Assembly: GCF_002100145.1 (NCBI RefSeq)
Contig: NZ_JXQD01000025.1
Span: 344,166-408,165 of the forward strand
Length of the DNA: 64,000 nucleotides
Direction: 5' to 3'
Source of the DNA: Vibrio sp. qd031
GTDB lineage: Bacteria > Pseudomonadota > Gammaproteobacteria > Enterobacterales > Vibrionaceae
Under the pieces are notes generated by a model. The model was not told the origin of the DNA. It saw only the letters and a program-made list of their open reading frames with translations, and searched no databases. The position numbers and the translations under genes are program-made. This document shows positions 9,279 to 18,994 of the stretch, piece by piece. Each line of letters opens with the position of its first letter. The stretch's first letter is position 1.

Positions 9279-9824
9279 ATGAATACACAAACTCTAACGC
9301 TTATTAAAGACAGCATTAAATCTATTCCTGACTACCCAAAACCAGGCATCCTATTTAGAGATGTTACTAGCCTTCTTGAAGATGCTAAGGCCTATCAAGC
9401 AACCATTGGATTGCTTGTCGAAAAGTATCAATCAATGGGCTTTACTAAAGTCGTTGGTACGGAAGCTCGTGGTTTTTTGTTTGGAGCTCCTTTAGCGCTT
9501 GAATTAGGTGTTGGATTTGTACCTGTGCGTAAACCAGGTAAGCTTCCTCGTAAAACTATTGCTCAATCGTACCAACTAGAATATGGCGAAGACGTACTCG
9601 AAATCCACACTGACGCCATTGTAGAGGGCGATAAAGTGTTAGTGGTTGATGACCTATTGGCAACCGGTGGCACTATTGAAGCAACAACGGCGTTAATTCG
9701 TCAGCTTGGTGGCGAAGTTGAACATGCCGCGTTTGTGATTAACCTTCCTGAAATCGGTGGAGACAAACGTCTAGAGAAACTCGGTCTTAATGTATTCTCA
9801 ATCTGTGAGTTTGACGGTCACTAA
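9279..9824 (+). CDS. apt: Adenine phosphoribosyltransferase
   Basis: Apt salvages adenine to AMP using PRPP. The 181-residue protein has the family N terminus ([21 protein letters not shown]), the flexible-loop region [10 protein letters not shown] and the PRPP-binding motif [13 protein letters not shown]. An in-frame GTG nine bases upstream would add three residues; the ATG gives a length close to E. coli Apt (183). A gap of about 75 bp lies upstream and dnaX follows after 44 bp, the common apt-dnaX-ybaB-recR order of gammaproteobacteria. Confidence 0.96.
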   Translation: MNTQTLTLIKDSIKSIPDYPKPGILFRDVTSLLEDAKAYQATIGLLVEKYQSMGFTKVVGTEARGFLFGAPLALELGVGFVPVRKPGKLPRKTIAQSYQLEYGEDVLEIHTDAIVEGDKVLVVDDLLATGGTIEATTALIRQLGGEVEHAAFVINLPEIGGDKRLEKLGLNVFSICEFDGH

Positions 9825-9868
9825 ATCGTGATTGCGACTGTTCGCAGCACGACACATCTGGAAATTGA

Positions 9869-12199
9869 ATGAGCTACTTAGCGTTAGCAAGAAAATGGCG
9901 TCCCGCCACCTTTGATCAAGTCGTAGGCCAGCAACATGTGCTGTCTGCGATTGGTAATGCCTTGGACAATAATAAGCTGCATCATGCTTATTTGTTTAGT
10001 GGTACAAGAGGGGTGGGTAAGACCACCATCGGCCGAATTTTTGCCAAAGGGCTAAATTGTGAAACGGGCGTGACAGGGCATCCGTGTGGCGTTTGTGCAA
10101 CCTGCAAAGAAATTGACGAAGGTCGATTTGTTGACTTGCTAGAAATTGACGCAGCTTCACGAACAAAAGTAGAAGATACCCGAGAGCTTCTGGATAATGT
10201 CCAGTACAAGCCAGCTCGTGGACGCTACAAAGTGTACTTAATTGATGAAGTACACATGCTGTCACGTCATAGCTTCAATGCGTTGCTAAAGACACTAGAA
10301 GAGCCGCCAGAGTATGTGAAGTTTCTGTTGGCGACAACGGATCCCCAAAAACTACCTGTTACCATCCTATCGCGCTGTTTGCAGTTTCACCTTAAACCTC
10401 ATCAGCTTGATGATATTTCCGGTCAACTGGAACATATACTTAAGCAAGAAGGGGTTGAGTTTGAACTAAAAGCGCTGCAGCAACTTGCTCATGCTGGTGA
10501 CGGTAGTATGCGTGATGCGCTCAGTCTGACCGATCAGGCAATCGCATTAGGTAATGGTGTCATTGACCAGCATACTGTCCACTCAATGCTTGGCACCATC
10601 GATGCTAATTATGCATTGCAAGTTGTTCGTTCACTTGCACTCAATGATGCACAGTCACTTTTTGCCACCTTGGATCACGTTGCTGGCTTAGGTGCTGATT
10701 GGGATGTCTTGCTCAAGCAGATGGCAGAGCATTTTCATAAAATAGCGATGCTGCAGGTAATGCCTAAAGCGCTCAACTCCAATGAGCCTGAGAGCGCAAT
10801 CTTTGCAGCATTGGCTCAGCAATTATCGCCAGAAAGCGTTCAACTGTATTACGAAATCACCTTAAAAGGACGCCAAAGTCTGCCTTTGGCACCCTTGCCA
10901 AAACAAGGTGTAGAAATGGTATTGCTACGACTGTTGGCCTTTAAACCTAAGGCGAAGCAGACTTATGCATTATCGATTGATGCGCAAGCAGCCGATACTC
11001 CTGCAGTGGGGGCGGTAGACGTTGCTGTGCCTAAGATTGCACCTGTTACAGATGTTAAGCCAAAGGCAGTAAGTCAACCTGAGGTTAAAGCTAAGTTTGA
11101 GGCGGTTACAAAGACAGCTCCGATTACTGTGCAGGCTAACGATGAAGCGTCTGCTTCATTGAAAACGTCACTGCAAAGCAATGCTCAGACGTCTTCGCCA
11201 ACGGCTGATCAAACACCGGTTGACGATAGAACTCAATCACTGGTGGACAGCCAGCCGGAATACCCGTCGGAAGACGATTACCAGCCAATGTCCTACGACG
11301 ATTTTGCAGAGTCAAATCCAGTGCAGTCTCAAGCACCACAGTCTGAGCCACCTCAACCATCGTCATCAGAGCGAGACAACGCACCAGCAACAAACCAGCA
11401 ACCAGCAACCTCACGCACCGCGAAGTCGAGTGGACAGGGCTCTGCTATTGGTGGGCTGCGTCATCAATTGCGCTCGAAGCGAGTACAGCTCGATAAGCAA
11501 TCTGAGACAGGAGCTGACTCAGCAAAAAAGCCCGGTAAGGTAGACAGCAAAGCGTCCATTTTTGATCGCTTAGCAGATAAGTCGAGTTCGGCGCCTGTGC
11601 GCTCTCTACCTACTAGCGCTTCGCCTAATGACACGGCCTTTAGCAGGTCTCAACAGCAAACCGCTGCAACAGCCAAAGAACCTTATCAATGGCAGCCAAG
11701 CGAAGCGGCTAAGCAGAAACAGCAGCAAGCGCAGCAGTCGGATAAGTTGACGCCAGCGCAGCTCAAACAGGCGCTGCAACATGAGCGTACGCCAGAAATG
11801 AACGCTAAGTTGCAACAAGAAGCGTTAGAAAAAGACCGCTGGGCAACGGAAATAGCCGAACTGACCATCCCTAAAATGGTGGAGCAGCTCGCGCTTAACT
11901 CGCATTGTGAAGAGCAGGGCGAGAATTTTCAGTTATGTCTACGACCAAGCCAAGCCCACCTCATTAGTCCCAAAGCCATTGAGATCTTAACGGAAGCTCT
12001 AAGTGGTTTGCGTGGCAAACCGTGTCAGGTGTCGGTTAAAGTAGGTGAACAAGGCGAGACGCCTTTGGAAATTAAAGATAAGCTGTATCAACAAAAAATG
12101 ACTCAGGCGTATGACGCACTGCAGCAAGATACTCATATCCAGTTTTTGCAGACCCGTTTTGGGGCGCAACTGGACAGTGATACCGTAAGACCTATATAG
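9869..12199 (+). CDS. dnaX: DNA polymerase III subunits tau (full length) and gamma (frameshift product)
   Basis: Tau is the clamp-loader ATPase that also bridges polymerase cores and DnaB. The N-terminal AAA+ module shows Walker A GTRGVGKT (residues 45-52), four zinc cysteines (C64, C73, C76, C79) and DEVHMLS. A long Gln/Ser/Pro-rich linker (about residues 370-620) precedes the polymerase-binding C terminus. At 776 residues it is longer than E. coli tau (643), the excess lying in the linker. An A-AAA-AAG slippery site at codons 552-554 with an AGGAG 10 bases upstream should send some ribosomes into the -1 frame, giving a gamma of about 556 residues. ybaB and recR follow. Confidence 0.96.
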   Translation: MSYLALARKWRPATFDQVVGQQHVLSAIGNALDNNKLHHAYLFSGTRGVGKTTIGRIFAKGLNCETGVTGHPCGVCATCKEIDEGRFVDLLEIDAASRTKVEDTRELLDNVQYKPARGRYKVYLIDEVHMLSRHSFNALLKTLEEPPEYVKFLLATTDPQKLPVTILSRCLQFHLKPHQLDDISGQLEHILKQEGVEFELKALQQLAHAGDGSMRDALSLTDQAIALGNGVIDQHTVHSMLGTIDANYALQVVRSLALNDAQSLFATLDHVAGLGADWDVLLKQMAEHFHKIAMLQVMPKALNSNEPESAIFAALAQQLSPESVQLYYEITLKGRQSLPLAPLPKQGVEMVLLRLLAFKPKAKQTYALSIDAQAADTPAVGAVDVAVPKIAPVTDVKPKAVSQPEVKAKFEAVTKTAPITVQANDEASASLKTSLQSNAQTSSPTADQTPVDDRTQSLVDSQPEYPSEDDYQPMSYDDFAESNPVQSQAPQSEPPQPSSSERDNAPATNQQPATSRTAKSSGQGSAIGGLRHQLRSKRVQLDKQSETGADSAKKPGKVDSKASIFDRLADKSSSAPVRSLPTSASPNDTAFSRSQQQTAATAKEPYQWQPSEAAKQKQQQAQQSDKLTPAQLKQALQHERTPEMNAKLQQEALEKDRWATEIAELTIPKMVEQLALNSHCEEQGENFQLCLRPSQAHLISPKAIEILTEALSGLRGKPCQVSVKVGEQGETPLEIKDKLYQQKMTQAYDALQQDTHIQFLQTRFGAQLDSDTVRPI
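11509..11538 (+). other. Programmed -1 frameshift site of dnaX (tau to gamma)
   Basis: AGGAG (11509-11513), a Shine-Dalgarno-like stimulator, is followed after 10 bases by the slippery heptamer A-AAA-AAG (11524-11530) in the same phase as in E. coli (GCA AAA AAG). In the -1 frame the next codons are GCC CGG TAA, so gamma would end Lys-Lys-Ala-Arg. I do not see an obvious strong downstream hairpin, which in E. coli is the third element. Confidence 0.8.
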
Positions 12200-12345
12200 G
12201 GTGATACTTGAAATAGCGTCGTATTACCCCCATTAATAAATCATAACTTGGTACGTGTAGACGTGCTACAAACCTGAGGTTTGCCAGCAAGCGCAACGTG
12301 GCTAAGTCTCACAGTTAACTACTCAGCAGAATAGAGAGAATCGAG

Positions 12346-12675
12346 ATGTTTGGAAAAGGCGGAATGGGCAATATCATGAAACAAGCCCAGCAAATGCAAG
12401 ATCGTATGCAGAAAATGCAAGAAGAGATCGCCAACATGGAAGTAACAGGTGAATCTGGCGCAGGTCTTGTAAAAGTGACCATTACTGGTAGCCACAGTGT
12501 TCGTCGTGTCGACATCGACGAAAGCTTGATGGAAGATGACAAAGAAATGCTGGAAGATTTGATTGCAGCTGCGTTCAACGACGCTGCACGTCGTATCGAA
12601 GAAACGCAAAAAGAGAAAATGGCGTCAGTTACTGGTGGAATGCAACTTCCACCAGGCATGAAAATGCCGTTCTAA
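12346..12675 (+). CDS. ybaB: YbaB/EbfC nucleoid-associated protein
   Basis: The 109-residue protein has the YbaB pattern: an N-terminal Met/Gln-rich helix ([23 protein letters not shown]), the central strand region [19 protein letters not shown], and a C-terminal helix ending LPPGMKMPF. YbaB is a small dimeric DNA-binding protein of the nucleoid. It sits between dnaX and recR, 14 bp before recR, the standard arrangement, and is probably cotranscribed with recR. About 145 bp of non-coding sequence separates it from dnaX. Confidence 0.95.
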   Translation: MFGKGGMGNIMKQAQQMQDRMQKMQEEIANMEVTGESGAGLVKVTITGSHSVRRVDIDESLMEDDKEMLEDLIAAAFNDAARRIEETQKEKMASVTGGMQLPPGMKMPF

Positions 12676-12689
12676 GTTAGGCTTTCTCG

Positions 12690-13289
12690 ATGCGTACCAG
12701 TGTAAAGCTGGATCAGTTAATGGAGGCGTTACGCTGTTTGCCTGGAGTAGGACCCAAATCTGCTCAGCGCATGGCGTTTCAGCTTCTTCAGCGAGATCGT
12801 AAAGGCGGCTTACAATTGGCCGATGCGCTGTCACAAGCGATGACAGAAATTGGCCATTGCTCTCAATGTCGAACGTTCACCGAAGAAGAAACCTGTCATA
12901 TCTGCCTAAATCCTAAGAGACAGGCTAATGGGCAGTTGTGTGTGGTTGAAAGCCCTGCCGATATAGCCGCGGTGGAATCCACGGGGCAATTTTCTGGTCG
13001 TTATTTTGTGTTGATGGGGCACCTATCGCCACTTGATGGGATTGGCCCTTCGGATATTGGGCTGGATGAACTTGATTATCGTTTGAAAGTGGGTGATATC
13101 GAAGAAGTCATCCTTGCCACAAACCCCACAGTAGAGGGGGAGGCCACGGCCCAATACATTGCTGAGCTTTGCCACCTGCACGAGGTTAATGCCAGTCGTA
13201 TTGCACATGGTGTTCCTGTTGGCGGCGAGTTAGACTTGGTGGATGGGACAACACTGTCTCACTCCTTACTGGGTCGCCAAAAAATATGA
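12690..13289 (+). CDS. recR: Recombination mediator protein RecR
   Basis: RecR works with RecF and RecO to load RecA on SSB-coated gapped DNA. The 199-residue protein has the N-terminal helix-hairpin-helix ([17 protein letters not shown]), the four-cysteine zinc finger (C57, C60, C69, C72), and the Toprim domain with [24 protein letters not shown] and [15 protein letters not shown]. Length is typical. It is the last gene of the apt-dnaX-ybaB-recR group, and the short palindrome-ended repeat and a terminator follow directly. Confidence 0.97.
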   Translation: MRTSVKLDQLMEALRCLPGVGPKSAQRMAFQLLQRDRKGGLQLADALSQAMTEIGHCSQCRTFTEEETCHICLNPKRQANGQLCVVESPADIAAVESTGQFSGRYFVLMGHLSPLDGIGPSDIGLDELDYRLKVGDIEEVILATNPTVEGEATAQYIAELCHLHEVNASRIAHGVPVGGELDLVDGTTLSHSLLGRQKI

Positions 13290-13293
13290 TCTA

Positions 13294-13341
13294 ATACCAA
13301 CCAAAGCAATTTTCTGACCAGTTAATTACTTCGATTGGTAT
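13294..13341. repeat. Short, internally deleted copy of a dispersed palindrome-ended element
   Basis: The 48 bp copy begins ATACCAA and ends TTGGTAT as an inverted pair. Its right half, starting with GCAATTTTCTGACCA, matches the right end of the 161 bp element at 17512-17672 (15 identical bases, then a diverged tail ending GATTGGTA). It therefore looks like the same element with its middle removed. It lies directly behind recR. Confidence 0.7.
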
Positions 13342-13371
13342 AAAAAGCCGCATTTAAATGCGGCTTTTTTT
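13342..13371. terminator. Bidirectional terminator between recR and aqpZ
   Basis: A long palindrome, AAAGCCGCATTT paired with AAATGCGGCTTT, is flanked by A's on the left and T's on the right. It can end transcription of recR (+) and aqpZ (-). Confidence 0.88.
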
Positions 13372-13405
13372 GATTAGAAAACTCCAACCTATTAAATCAA
13401 CGGGA

Positions 13406-14101
13406 TCACCCCTCAGATTCACTCGATATTCCTCGATAGATTGCAGCGCCTAGTATTGATCCAATAATAGGGGCAACCCAAAACATCCAAAGTTGTGTTA
13501 AGGCACCATCACCGACAAAAATAGCCACACCCGTTGAGCGCGCTGGATTGACAGATGTGTTGGTAATTGGGATAGAGATTAAATGTATTAGAGTTAATCC
13601 CAAACCGATCGCTATTGGGGCAAATCCTTGAGGTGCACGCTTATCCGTTGCGCCGAGAATAATCACAATAAACATCATTGTCATGACGACTTCGGCAATA
13701 AAACCTGCTGAAAGATCGTAGCCACCAGGCGAGCGTTCTGCATAACCGTTAGTGGCAAAACCAGACTCTGCGACATCGAATCCTGCCTGACCGGTTGCGA
13801 TTAAGTAAAGGACTCCGCCGCCAAGTATTCCGCCAACAACTTGTGCCACTATGTATGGAATGATTTGGGAAGCATCAAAACGCTTACCCGCCCAAAGACC
13901 TATGGTGACTGCCGGATTGAGGTGACATCCCGAAATGTGCCCAATGGCGTAAGCCATAGTTAATACGGTAAGGCCGAATGCCAGTGAGACTCCCAAGAGC
14001 CCAATACCAACCTCTGGAAAGGCTGCGGCTAATACAGCGCTACCACAGCCACCTAATACTAACCAAAACGTGCCAACTGCTTCTGCTAAGTATGCTTTCA
14101 T
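13406..14101 (-). CDS. aqpZ: Aquaporin Z
   Basis: A six-helix inner-membrane water channel of the MIP family. Both NPA motifs are present (HLNPAVT, residues 60-66; SVNPARS, 183-189). The selectivity-filter residues expected of AqpZ are in place (F42, H173, R188), and the N terminus carries the AqpZ-type [25 protein letters not shown]. The 231-residue length matches E. coli AqpZ. It is a single-gene unit whose upstream region faces the DUF2986/YkgJ pair. Confidence 0.96.
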   Translation of the reverse strand: MKAYLAEAVGTFWLVLGGCGSAVLAAAFPEVGIGLLGVSLAFGLTVLTMAYAIGHISGCHLNPAVTIGLWAGKRFDASQIIPYIVAQVVGGILGGGVLYLIATGQAGFDVAESGFATNGYAERSPGGYDLSAGFIAEVVMTMMFIVIILGATDKRAPQGFAPIAIGLGLTLIHLISIPITNTSVNPARSTGVAIFVGDGALTQLWMFWVAPIIGSILGAAIYRGISSESEG

Positions 14102-14195
14102 TATTGTTCCCTTGATTTTGAAACATATCTACTTAACTGTAGACAACAAAATGCATAGTGCGAGTGGCTTCAATAGGAAAAATGAGCGGCAGAGA

Positions 14196-14444
14196 TTAGG
14201 TGACTTTCTCAAGATAGATTAAATTGTTCATGGCTTGTGGGTCGGAGTCACCACAAATATAGACGTCTGGAGCAAAATCGAGGCAGACTTTTGGACGACT
14301 GTCTAATCCAAATAGCCGACATAAGTTATCATCGTTGAGTTGAATGCAGCGAGTATTGGCAGGCTTGCCGCTAGGCATGCCGGGAATAGGCGAAGATATA
14401 CTTGGGGCGATACAACAGGCGCCGCATCCTAACCGACAGTTCAA
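14196..14444 (-). CDS. YkgJ-family cysteine cluster protein
   Basis: The 82-residue protein has the N-terminal cluster C-x3-C-x2-CC (C3, C7, C10, C11) and further cysteines near residues 33, 42, 54 and 64, typical of the UPF0153/YkgJ family thought to bind zinc or an iron-sulfur centre; its biochemical role is not known. Its ATG follows directly on the stop codon of the DUF2986 gene on the same strand, so the two form a tight pair. An unrelated-length cysteine cluster protein (YcgN type) lies just beyond on the opposite strand. Confidence 0.83.
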   Translation of the reverse strand: MNCRLGCGACCIAPSISSPIPGMPSGKPANTRCIQLNDDNLCRLFGLDSRPKVCLDFAPDVYICGDSDPQAMNNLIYLEKVT

Positions 14445-14642
14445 TTATTCGCTCTGCTCTGTTGTTGAGTCGTTAATTGCTGTATCGGTGTTGGCTTCTA
14501 CAGTGTGTTCTGCTTGTGTTTTTTCCATTTCGGCGCGTTCTGCTTTTGAAATGTAACGAGGCTTATTACTTTTGTGCAGCTTCGCGTTCTGTTTTTTCAG
14601 TTTCTTTTTCAGTATGTCGTTGATTTTCTTTTTGCGGTTCAT
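14445..14642 (-). CDS. DUF2986 small basic protein
   Basis: The 65-residue product starts MNRKKKINDILKKKLKKQNAKLH and has a strongly basic N-terminal half with KPRYISKAERAEM, then an acidic Thr/Glu-rich tail. This matches my recollection of DUF2986, a small family of marine gammaproteobacteria with unknown function; nucleic acid binding is possible from the charge only. It ends exactly where the YkgJ-type gene begins, so the two are translationally linked. Confidence 0.78.
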   Translation of the reverse strand: MNRKKKINDILKKKLKKQNAKLHKSNKPRYISKAERAEMEKTQAEHTVEANTDTAINDSTTEQSE

Positions 14643-14782
14643 AGTGCCCCTCCAGTGTGTGCGCGCATACTACTAAAATTTTTTAATGAGTGCGAGATGA
14701 AGTGTGTTGGAGATAACTTGAGTTTCGCTGTCAAAATGGTATAACTCAGCGCTCTTCTTTGCACCACCGAATAGGCCACGAC

Positions 14783-15226
14783 ATGAGCGCACCATATTGG
14801 AAAGAAAAATCACTTGAACAAATGAGTGAACAAGAGTGGGAGTCGCTGTGTGATGGATGTGGTAAGTGTTGTCTGCATAAGTTGCAAGATGAAGAAACCG
14901 ATGAAGTCTACTACACCAACGTAGCCTGCAGCTGGCTAAACAGCAAAACATGCAGTTGCAAAGATTACCCTAACCGTTTTGAGTCTGGTGAAGATTGTCT
15001 TAAGTTGACGCGAGAAACCATTCACGAGTTTCACTGGTTACCGTCAACCTGTGCCTATCGTCTTCTTGCGGAAGGCAAACCGTTACCCGAGTGGCATCCG
15101 TTACTCACAGGTTCAAAGTCTGCTATGCATGCAGCAGGAGAAAGCGTGCGCAATAAAGTGGTCTACGAAATAGACGTGATTGACTGGGAAGATCACATCT
15201 ACCCATTTGGAAAGAACCTGAAATAA
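14783..15226 (+). CDS. YcgN family cysteine cluster protein (UPF0260)
   Basis: From the ATG the product is 147 residues with CDGCGKCC (C23, C26, C29, C30) and additional cysteines at about 49, 57, 59, 72 and 90, the conserved set of the YcgN/UPF0260 family. The first residues, [31 protein letters not shown], match the family start, so an upstream in-frame TTG is rejected. The family is widely conserved and probably binds metal, but its function is not established. It is transcribed divergently from the DUF2986 gene. Confidence 0.88.
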   Translation: MSAPYWKEKSLEQMSEQEWESLCDGCGKCCLHKLQDEETDEVYYTNVACSWLNSKTCSCKDYPNRFESGEDCLKLTRETIHEFHWLPSTCAYRLLAEGKPLPEWHPLLTGSKSAMHAAGESVRNKVVYEIDVIDWEDHIYPFGKNLK

Positions 15227-15256
15227 ACGCGCTAATGATCGAACTGTAAAACTCGA

Positions 15257-15598
15257 TCAGCCGACGGCCAGCAAAATGCCGCCTATGGTTGCCGCGGCCG
15301 TTAAGGCTTTTTTCATCGAGAAACTGCGATCGCTTTGATTGTTTTCTTCACCACCAGACAATGATTCTCTGGCAAGCTCGGATTCTTTTTCAATGTCTTG
15401 CAACGCTTGAATGAGCGCTTTCCCCTCTGGCGTCAACCCTTGTATTTGTGCAGGCTTTGTCGTTTCGTCCAATGGGACTGACGCTCCTGCGGCAATACGA
15501 GGCGAATCGTTGCCGCTTTGTTCAGCGGCGCTTGAGGCGTATGGCGTGTGTTGAGATCCAGCAGAGGCGATAGATTGAGAGGAATTCAGTGGATTCAT
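15257..15598 (-). CDS. Hypothetical protein with C-terminal hydrophobic segment
   Basis: A 113-residue protein I cannot place in a family. It is rich in Ser, Ala and Gln in the first 45 residues (disordered), has a likely helix LTPEGKALIQALQDIEKESELARESL at about 55-80, and ends with the hydrophobic stretch KKALTAAATIGGILLAVG, which could be a tail anchor. AAGGAA upstream of the ATG supports translation. It converges on ycgN. Coding is plausible from the good start and composition like its neighbours; the function is unknown. Confidence 0.65.
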   Translation of the reverse strand: MNPLNSSQSIASAGSQHTPYASSAAEQSGNDSPRIAAGASVPLDETTKPAQIQGLTPEGKALIQALQDIEKESELARESLSGGEENNQSDRSFSMKKALTAAATIGGILLAVG

Positions 15599-15726
15599 TA
15601 CCCTTCCTTTTGGCTATTATGGCAATACTGAACGCGGTAATGCGTAATCAGTGCGTCTATAGAAGCTAAGCAAAAAGTGTTCCCGAGCTGCCAATGAGTT
15701 GTTGGTGGAGCTCATCTTTACTATTG

Positions 15727-16533
15727 CTAGATGTTACTTGGCTTTTGGTAGGTATGAATAGCAAAGCTAGATTCGCATTCAAAGTTTGGATTTTGCTCTA
15801 ATGCAGCTATGGTTTCTTCGGTCGCTTTCCATGCAAACGGCGTCATTTGCAATAATGCTTTAGCGTCATTGCTGGAAAGAGTCATCAACGTCTCTAACTG
15901 CGTATCGTTAACCTTGGTGAACGGCTCTAAGGTTTCAGTATGTTGATGCAGCTTAACTTCATCGTAAATAAGCTCGCGCAATTGATAAAGATGTCTTGCT
16001 GCTGGAGTTACTGTGACCACATGACCACCGGGTTTGAGAACTCTTAACAGCTCTTCTGGCTTGCACGGCGCATAAATTCGAATGACGGTATCTAAACTAT
16101 TGTCGGCAAAAGGTAAGCGATGGCTAGAGGCGACACTAAAGTGACACTGTGGGTATCGTTTGGCGGCATAACGAATCGCCACTTTTGATATATCTAATCC
16201 GTAGCAATCACCGTTGATTCGCTTGGCAATATGCTGCGTGTAATAGCCTTCGCCGCATCCAATATCCAATACATGGCCTTGAGCTGGGGTCACGCTTGCT
16301 ACAAGCTCTGCAATGTGCTGTGCCAGCGCCTGATAGTGCCCGGACTCAAGAAATAAGCGTCTTGCCTGCATCATCTCTTTGTTGTCACCAGGGGCTTTAG
16401 AGCGCTTATGCTGCGCTGGCATTAAGTTCACATAGCCCTCTTTTGCGAAATCGAACTGGTGTCGATTACTGCACGTTAGTGTGCGATCAGCCAAATTGAG
16501 TGGTAATTGACAAAGAGGGCATTGGTAGTGCAT
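15727..16533 (-). CDS. rlmA: 23S rRNA (guanine(745)-N(1))-methyltransferase
   Basis: RlmA (RrmA) methylates G745 in helix 35 of 23S rRNA. The 268-residue protein has the N-terminal zinc site (C5, C8, C21, H25), the linker HKRSKAPGDNKEMMQARRLFLESGHY typical of RlmA, and the SAM-binding motif LDIGCGEGYY near residues 89-97, followed by VIRIYAPCKPEELLRVLKPGG. It lies 21 bp after yeaD on the same strand and may be cotranscribed with it. Confidence 0.95.
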   Translation of the reverse strand: MHYQCPLCQLPLNLADRTLTCSNRHQFDFAKEGYVNLMPAQHKRSKAPGDNKEMMQARRLFLESGHYQALAQHIAELVASVTPAQGHVLDIGCGEGYYTQHIAKRINGDCYGLDISKVAIRYAAKRYPQCHFSVASSHRLPFADNSLDTVIRIYAPCKPEELLRVLKPGGHVVTVTPAARHLYQLRELIYDEVKLHQHTETLEPFTKVNDTQLETLMTLSSNDAKALLQMTPFAWKATEETIAALEQNPNFECESSFAIHTYQKPSNI

Positions 16534-16554
16534 TGCGTAATAGTCTCTACAATA

Positions 16555-17439
16555 TTATTTAACGGACAGATGTGTAATAAGTTGGTGCTTCTCACCAGGT
16601 TCAAGCTTTTTACCTTGCTCCAAACTTGCTGCGTGCAAAGTGGATTCGATGCAGAGCATGGTTTGGTAGCCCGTATCATGCATGTCAGCCATTGCTTTCG
16701 CTCCCTGTTGCCACGGGTTCCATAGCACCGCGCTATTGTCACCTTGATTGCGCACTTCGATATGTCTGTCCAGTACAGGATCAAACAACACGATTGGGGA
16801 AACTGGCGCAGTATACACTCGGTCGATAGTGTCAGTCAGCATCAGTTCTTCATTACCGGTGCAAATTTTTCCTTGTTGCAAGCTATCTTGGTAGGTTGGG
16901 CCCATTCCAGTGACTTTGGTTTGAGTAATGTCACCAACATTGAGATAGGTATGGAGTGCACCAGAAAACGTCCAAGGGCTGCTGTCGGTGTTTTCAACCT
17001 CGAGCGTCAGGGTGATGGTGTCTGCGATTTCAATGAGCAGTCGAGCAAAAAACTTATGTGGCCAAATGGCATGAGACGGTGCGCTATCTTGAAGCGTTAG
17101 CTCGATGATGACGCCACGGTCATTTTCTCTATGTTGGGCTAGGGTCCATTCACTGGTACGCGCAAAACCGTGTGCAGGGGCTGCAATTCGCCCAAACCAA
17201 GGCCAACAAACTGGGACACCGCCTCTGATGGCTGCCTTATTATCGAAAATAGCGTCTTCACTCATCCAAATAAGATCAGCCTGTCCAGTTGGTTGGAACG
17301 ACAATAGGTGGGCACCATGAAGAGAGATCAGTGCCTGAGCGTTAGGGTGAATAACGCGAACAGCTTTGCAGTCGCCCATGTTGATGATGGAAACACAGTC
17401 TGATAGGGCTGCAATAGTGGGTAGGTTAACGTAGTCCAT
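16555..17439 (-). CDS. yeaD: D-hexose-6-phosphate mutarotase (YeaD family)
   Basis: This aldose-1-epimerase-like enzyme interconverts anomers of hexose 6-phosphates. The 294-residue sequence has the YeaD pattern: HGAHLLSFQPTG, IRGGVPVCWPWFGR, PAHGFARTSEW (with the conserved His) and the C-terminal WNPWQQGAKAMADM followed by CIESTL. gapA lies upstream on the same strand as in E. coli, but a gapA terminator and a repeat element separate them here, so yeaD probably uses a separate promoter, with rlmA as second gene. Confidence 0.93.
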   Translation of the reverse strand: MDYVNLPTIAALSDCVSIINMGDCKAVRVIHPNAQALISLHGAHLLSFQPTGQADLIWMSEDAIFDNKAAIRGGVPVCWPWFGRIAAPAHGFARTSEWTLAQHRENDRGVIIELTLQDSAPSHAIWPHKFFARLLIEIADTITLTLEVENTDSSPWTFSGALHTYLNVGDITQTKVTGMGPTYQDSLQQGKICTGNEELMLTDTIDRVYTAPVSPIVLFDPVLDRHIEVRNQGDNSAVLWNPWQQGAKAMADMHDTGYQTMLCIESTLHAASLEQGKKLEPGEKHQLITHLSVK

Positions 17440-17511
17440 AGTGAGGTCACCTTAGTATCGAAGAGTGGGAGATAGTCCGTCGCAAGTCAATATTCATTTG
17501 GAACGCATATA

Positions 17512-17672
17512 ATACCAATCGCATCAATTAACTGCTCATTCTTGCTTGTTAAAATCACCAATATCTGCGCTAAAGATTTTGTAGGTAGAACAGCTATCTA
17601 CTGCAGTCTTTACCTTGTTATTAGCGATTTTTCCAGCGCAATTTTCTGACCACTTAAATAATCCGATTGGTA
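17512..17672. repeat. Full-length palindrome-ended dispersed element (about 161 bp)
   Basis: The element starts ATACCAATC and ends GATTGGTA as terminal inverted repeats, contains no reading frame, and has an inner imperfect palindrome around TAGCTATCTACTGCAG-like sequence. Its right end (GCAATTTTCTGACCA and following) recurs in the 48 bp copy behind recR. Size, terminal repeats and intergenic position suggest a non-autonomous mobile element (MITE-like). I recall similar sequences in Vibrio intergenic regions but cannot verify this. It fills most of the 328 bp between yeaD and gapA. Confidence 0.7.
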
Positions 17673-17714
17673 GAAGGGCAGTGACATCTAGCCTTTTCGC
17701 GTTCCTTTAAAATG

Positions 17715-17744
17715 CAAAAAGGCGACTCGAAAGTCGCCTTTTAC
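17715..17744 (-). terminator. Terminator of gapA
   Basis: AAAAGGCGACT and AGTCGCCTTTT pair around CGAA/loop bases; on the minus strand the stem runs into T's just after the gapA stop. Confidence 0.88.
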
Positions 17745-17767
17745 TAAACCAAGTTTTTGGCTAATGC

Positions 17768-18822
<1,055 letters not shown>

Positions 18823-18864
18823 AAACTAAGCGCCGAATCGCAAGCCGAAATTGCGGTTAACTTG

Positions 18865-18887
18865 TCTAACATCAAAAAAATGTTAGA
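18865..18887. promoter_or_regulatory. Perfect inverted repeat upstream of gapA
   Basis: TCTAACAT and ATGTTAGA form an 8+8 bp perfect palindrome with a 7-base A-rich centre, about 100 bp upstream of gapA. It could be a transcription factor site; I cannot name the factor. Confidence 0.45.
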
Positions 18888-18963
18888 AACTTACATACCG
18901 AATAACGAGTTGTTCACCTTCAGCTGTTGTATTTGTAGACAAACCAAGCTGATTCCTGAAATA

Positions 18964-18994
18964 GACACTTGAAATACAGGCTTCAACAAGTGTC
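18964..18994. promoter_or_regulatory. Second perfect inverted repeat in the gapA-msrB gap
   Basis: GACACTTG and CAAGTGTC pair across 15 bases. There is no T-run, so it is not a terminator. It may be an operator or a hairpin in an upstream transcript. Confidence 0.4.

Noticed and set aside
12200-12345. Possible small RNA (4.5S RNA-like) between dnaX and ybaB
   Set aside because: The conserved SRP RNA core sequence is absent and no strong structure was seen.
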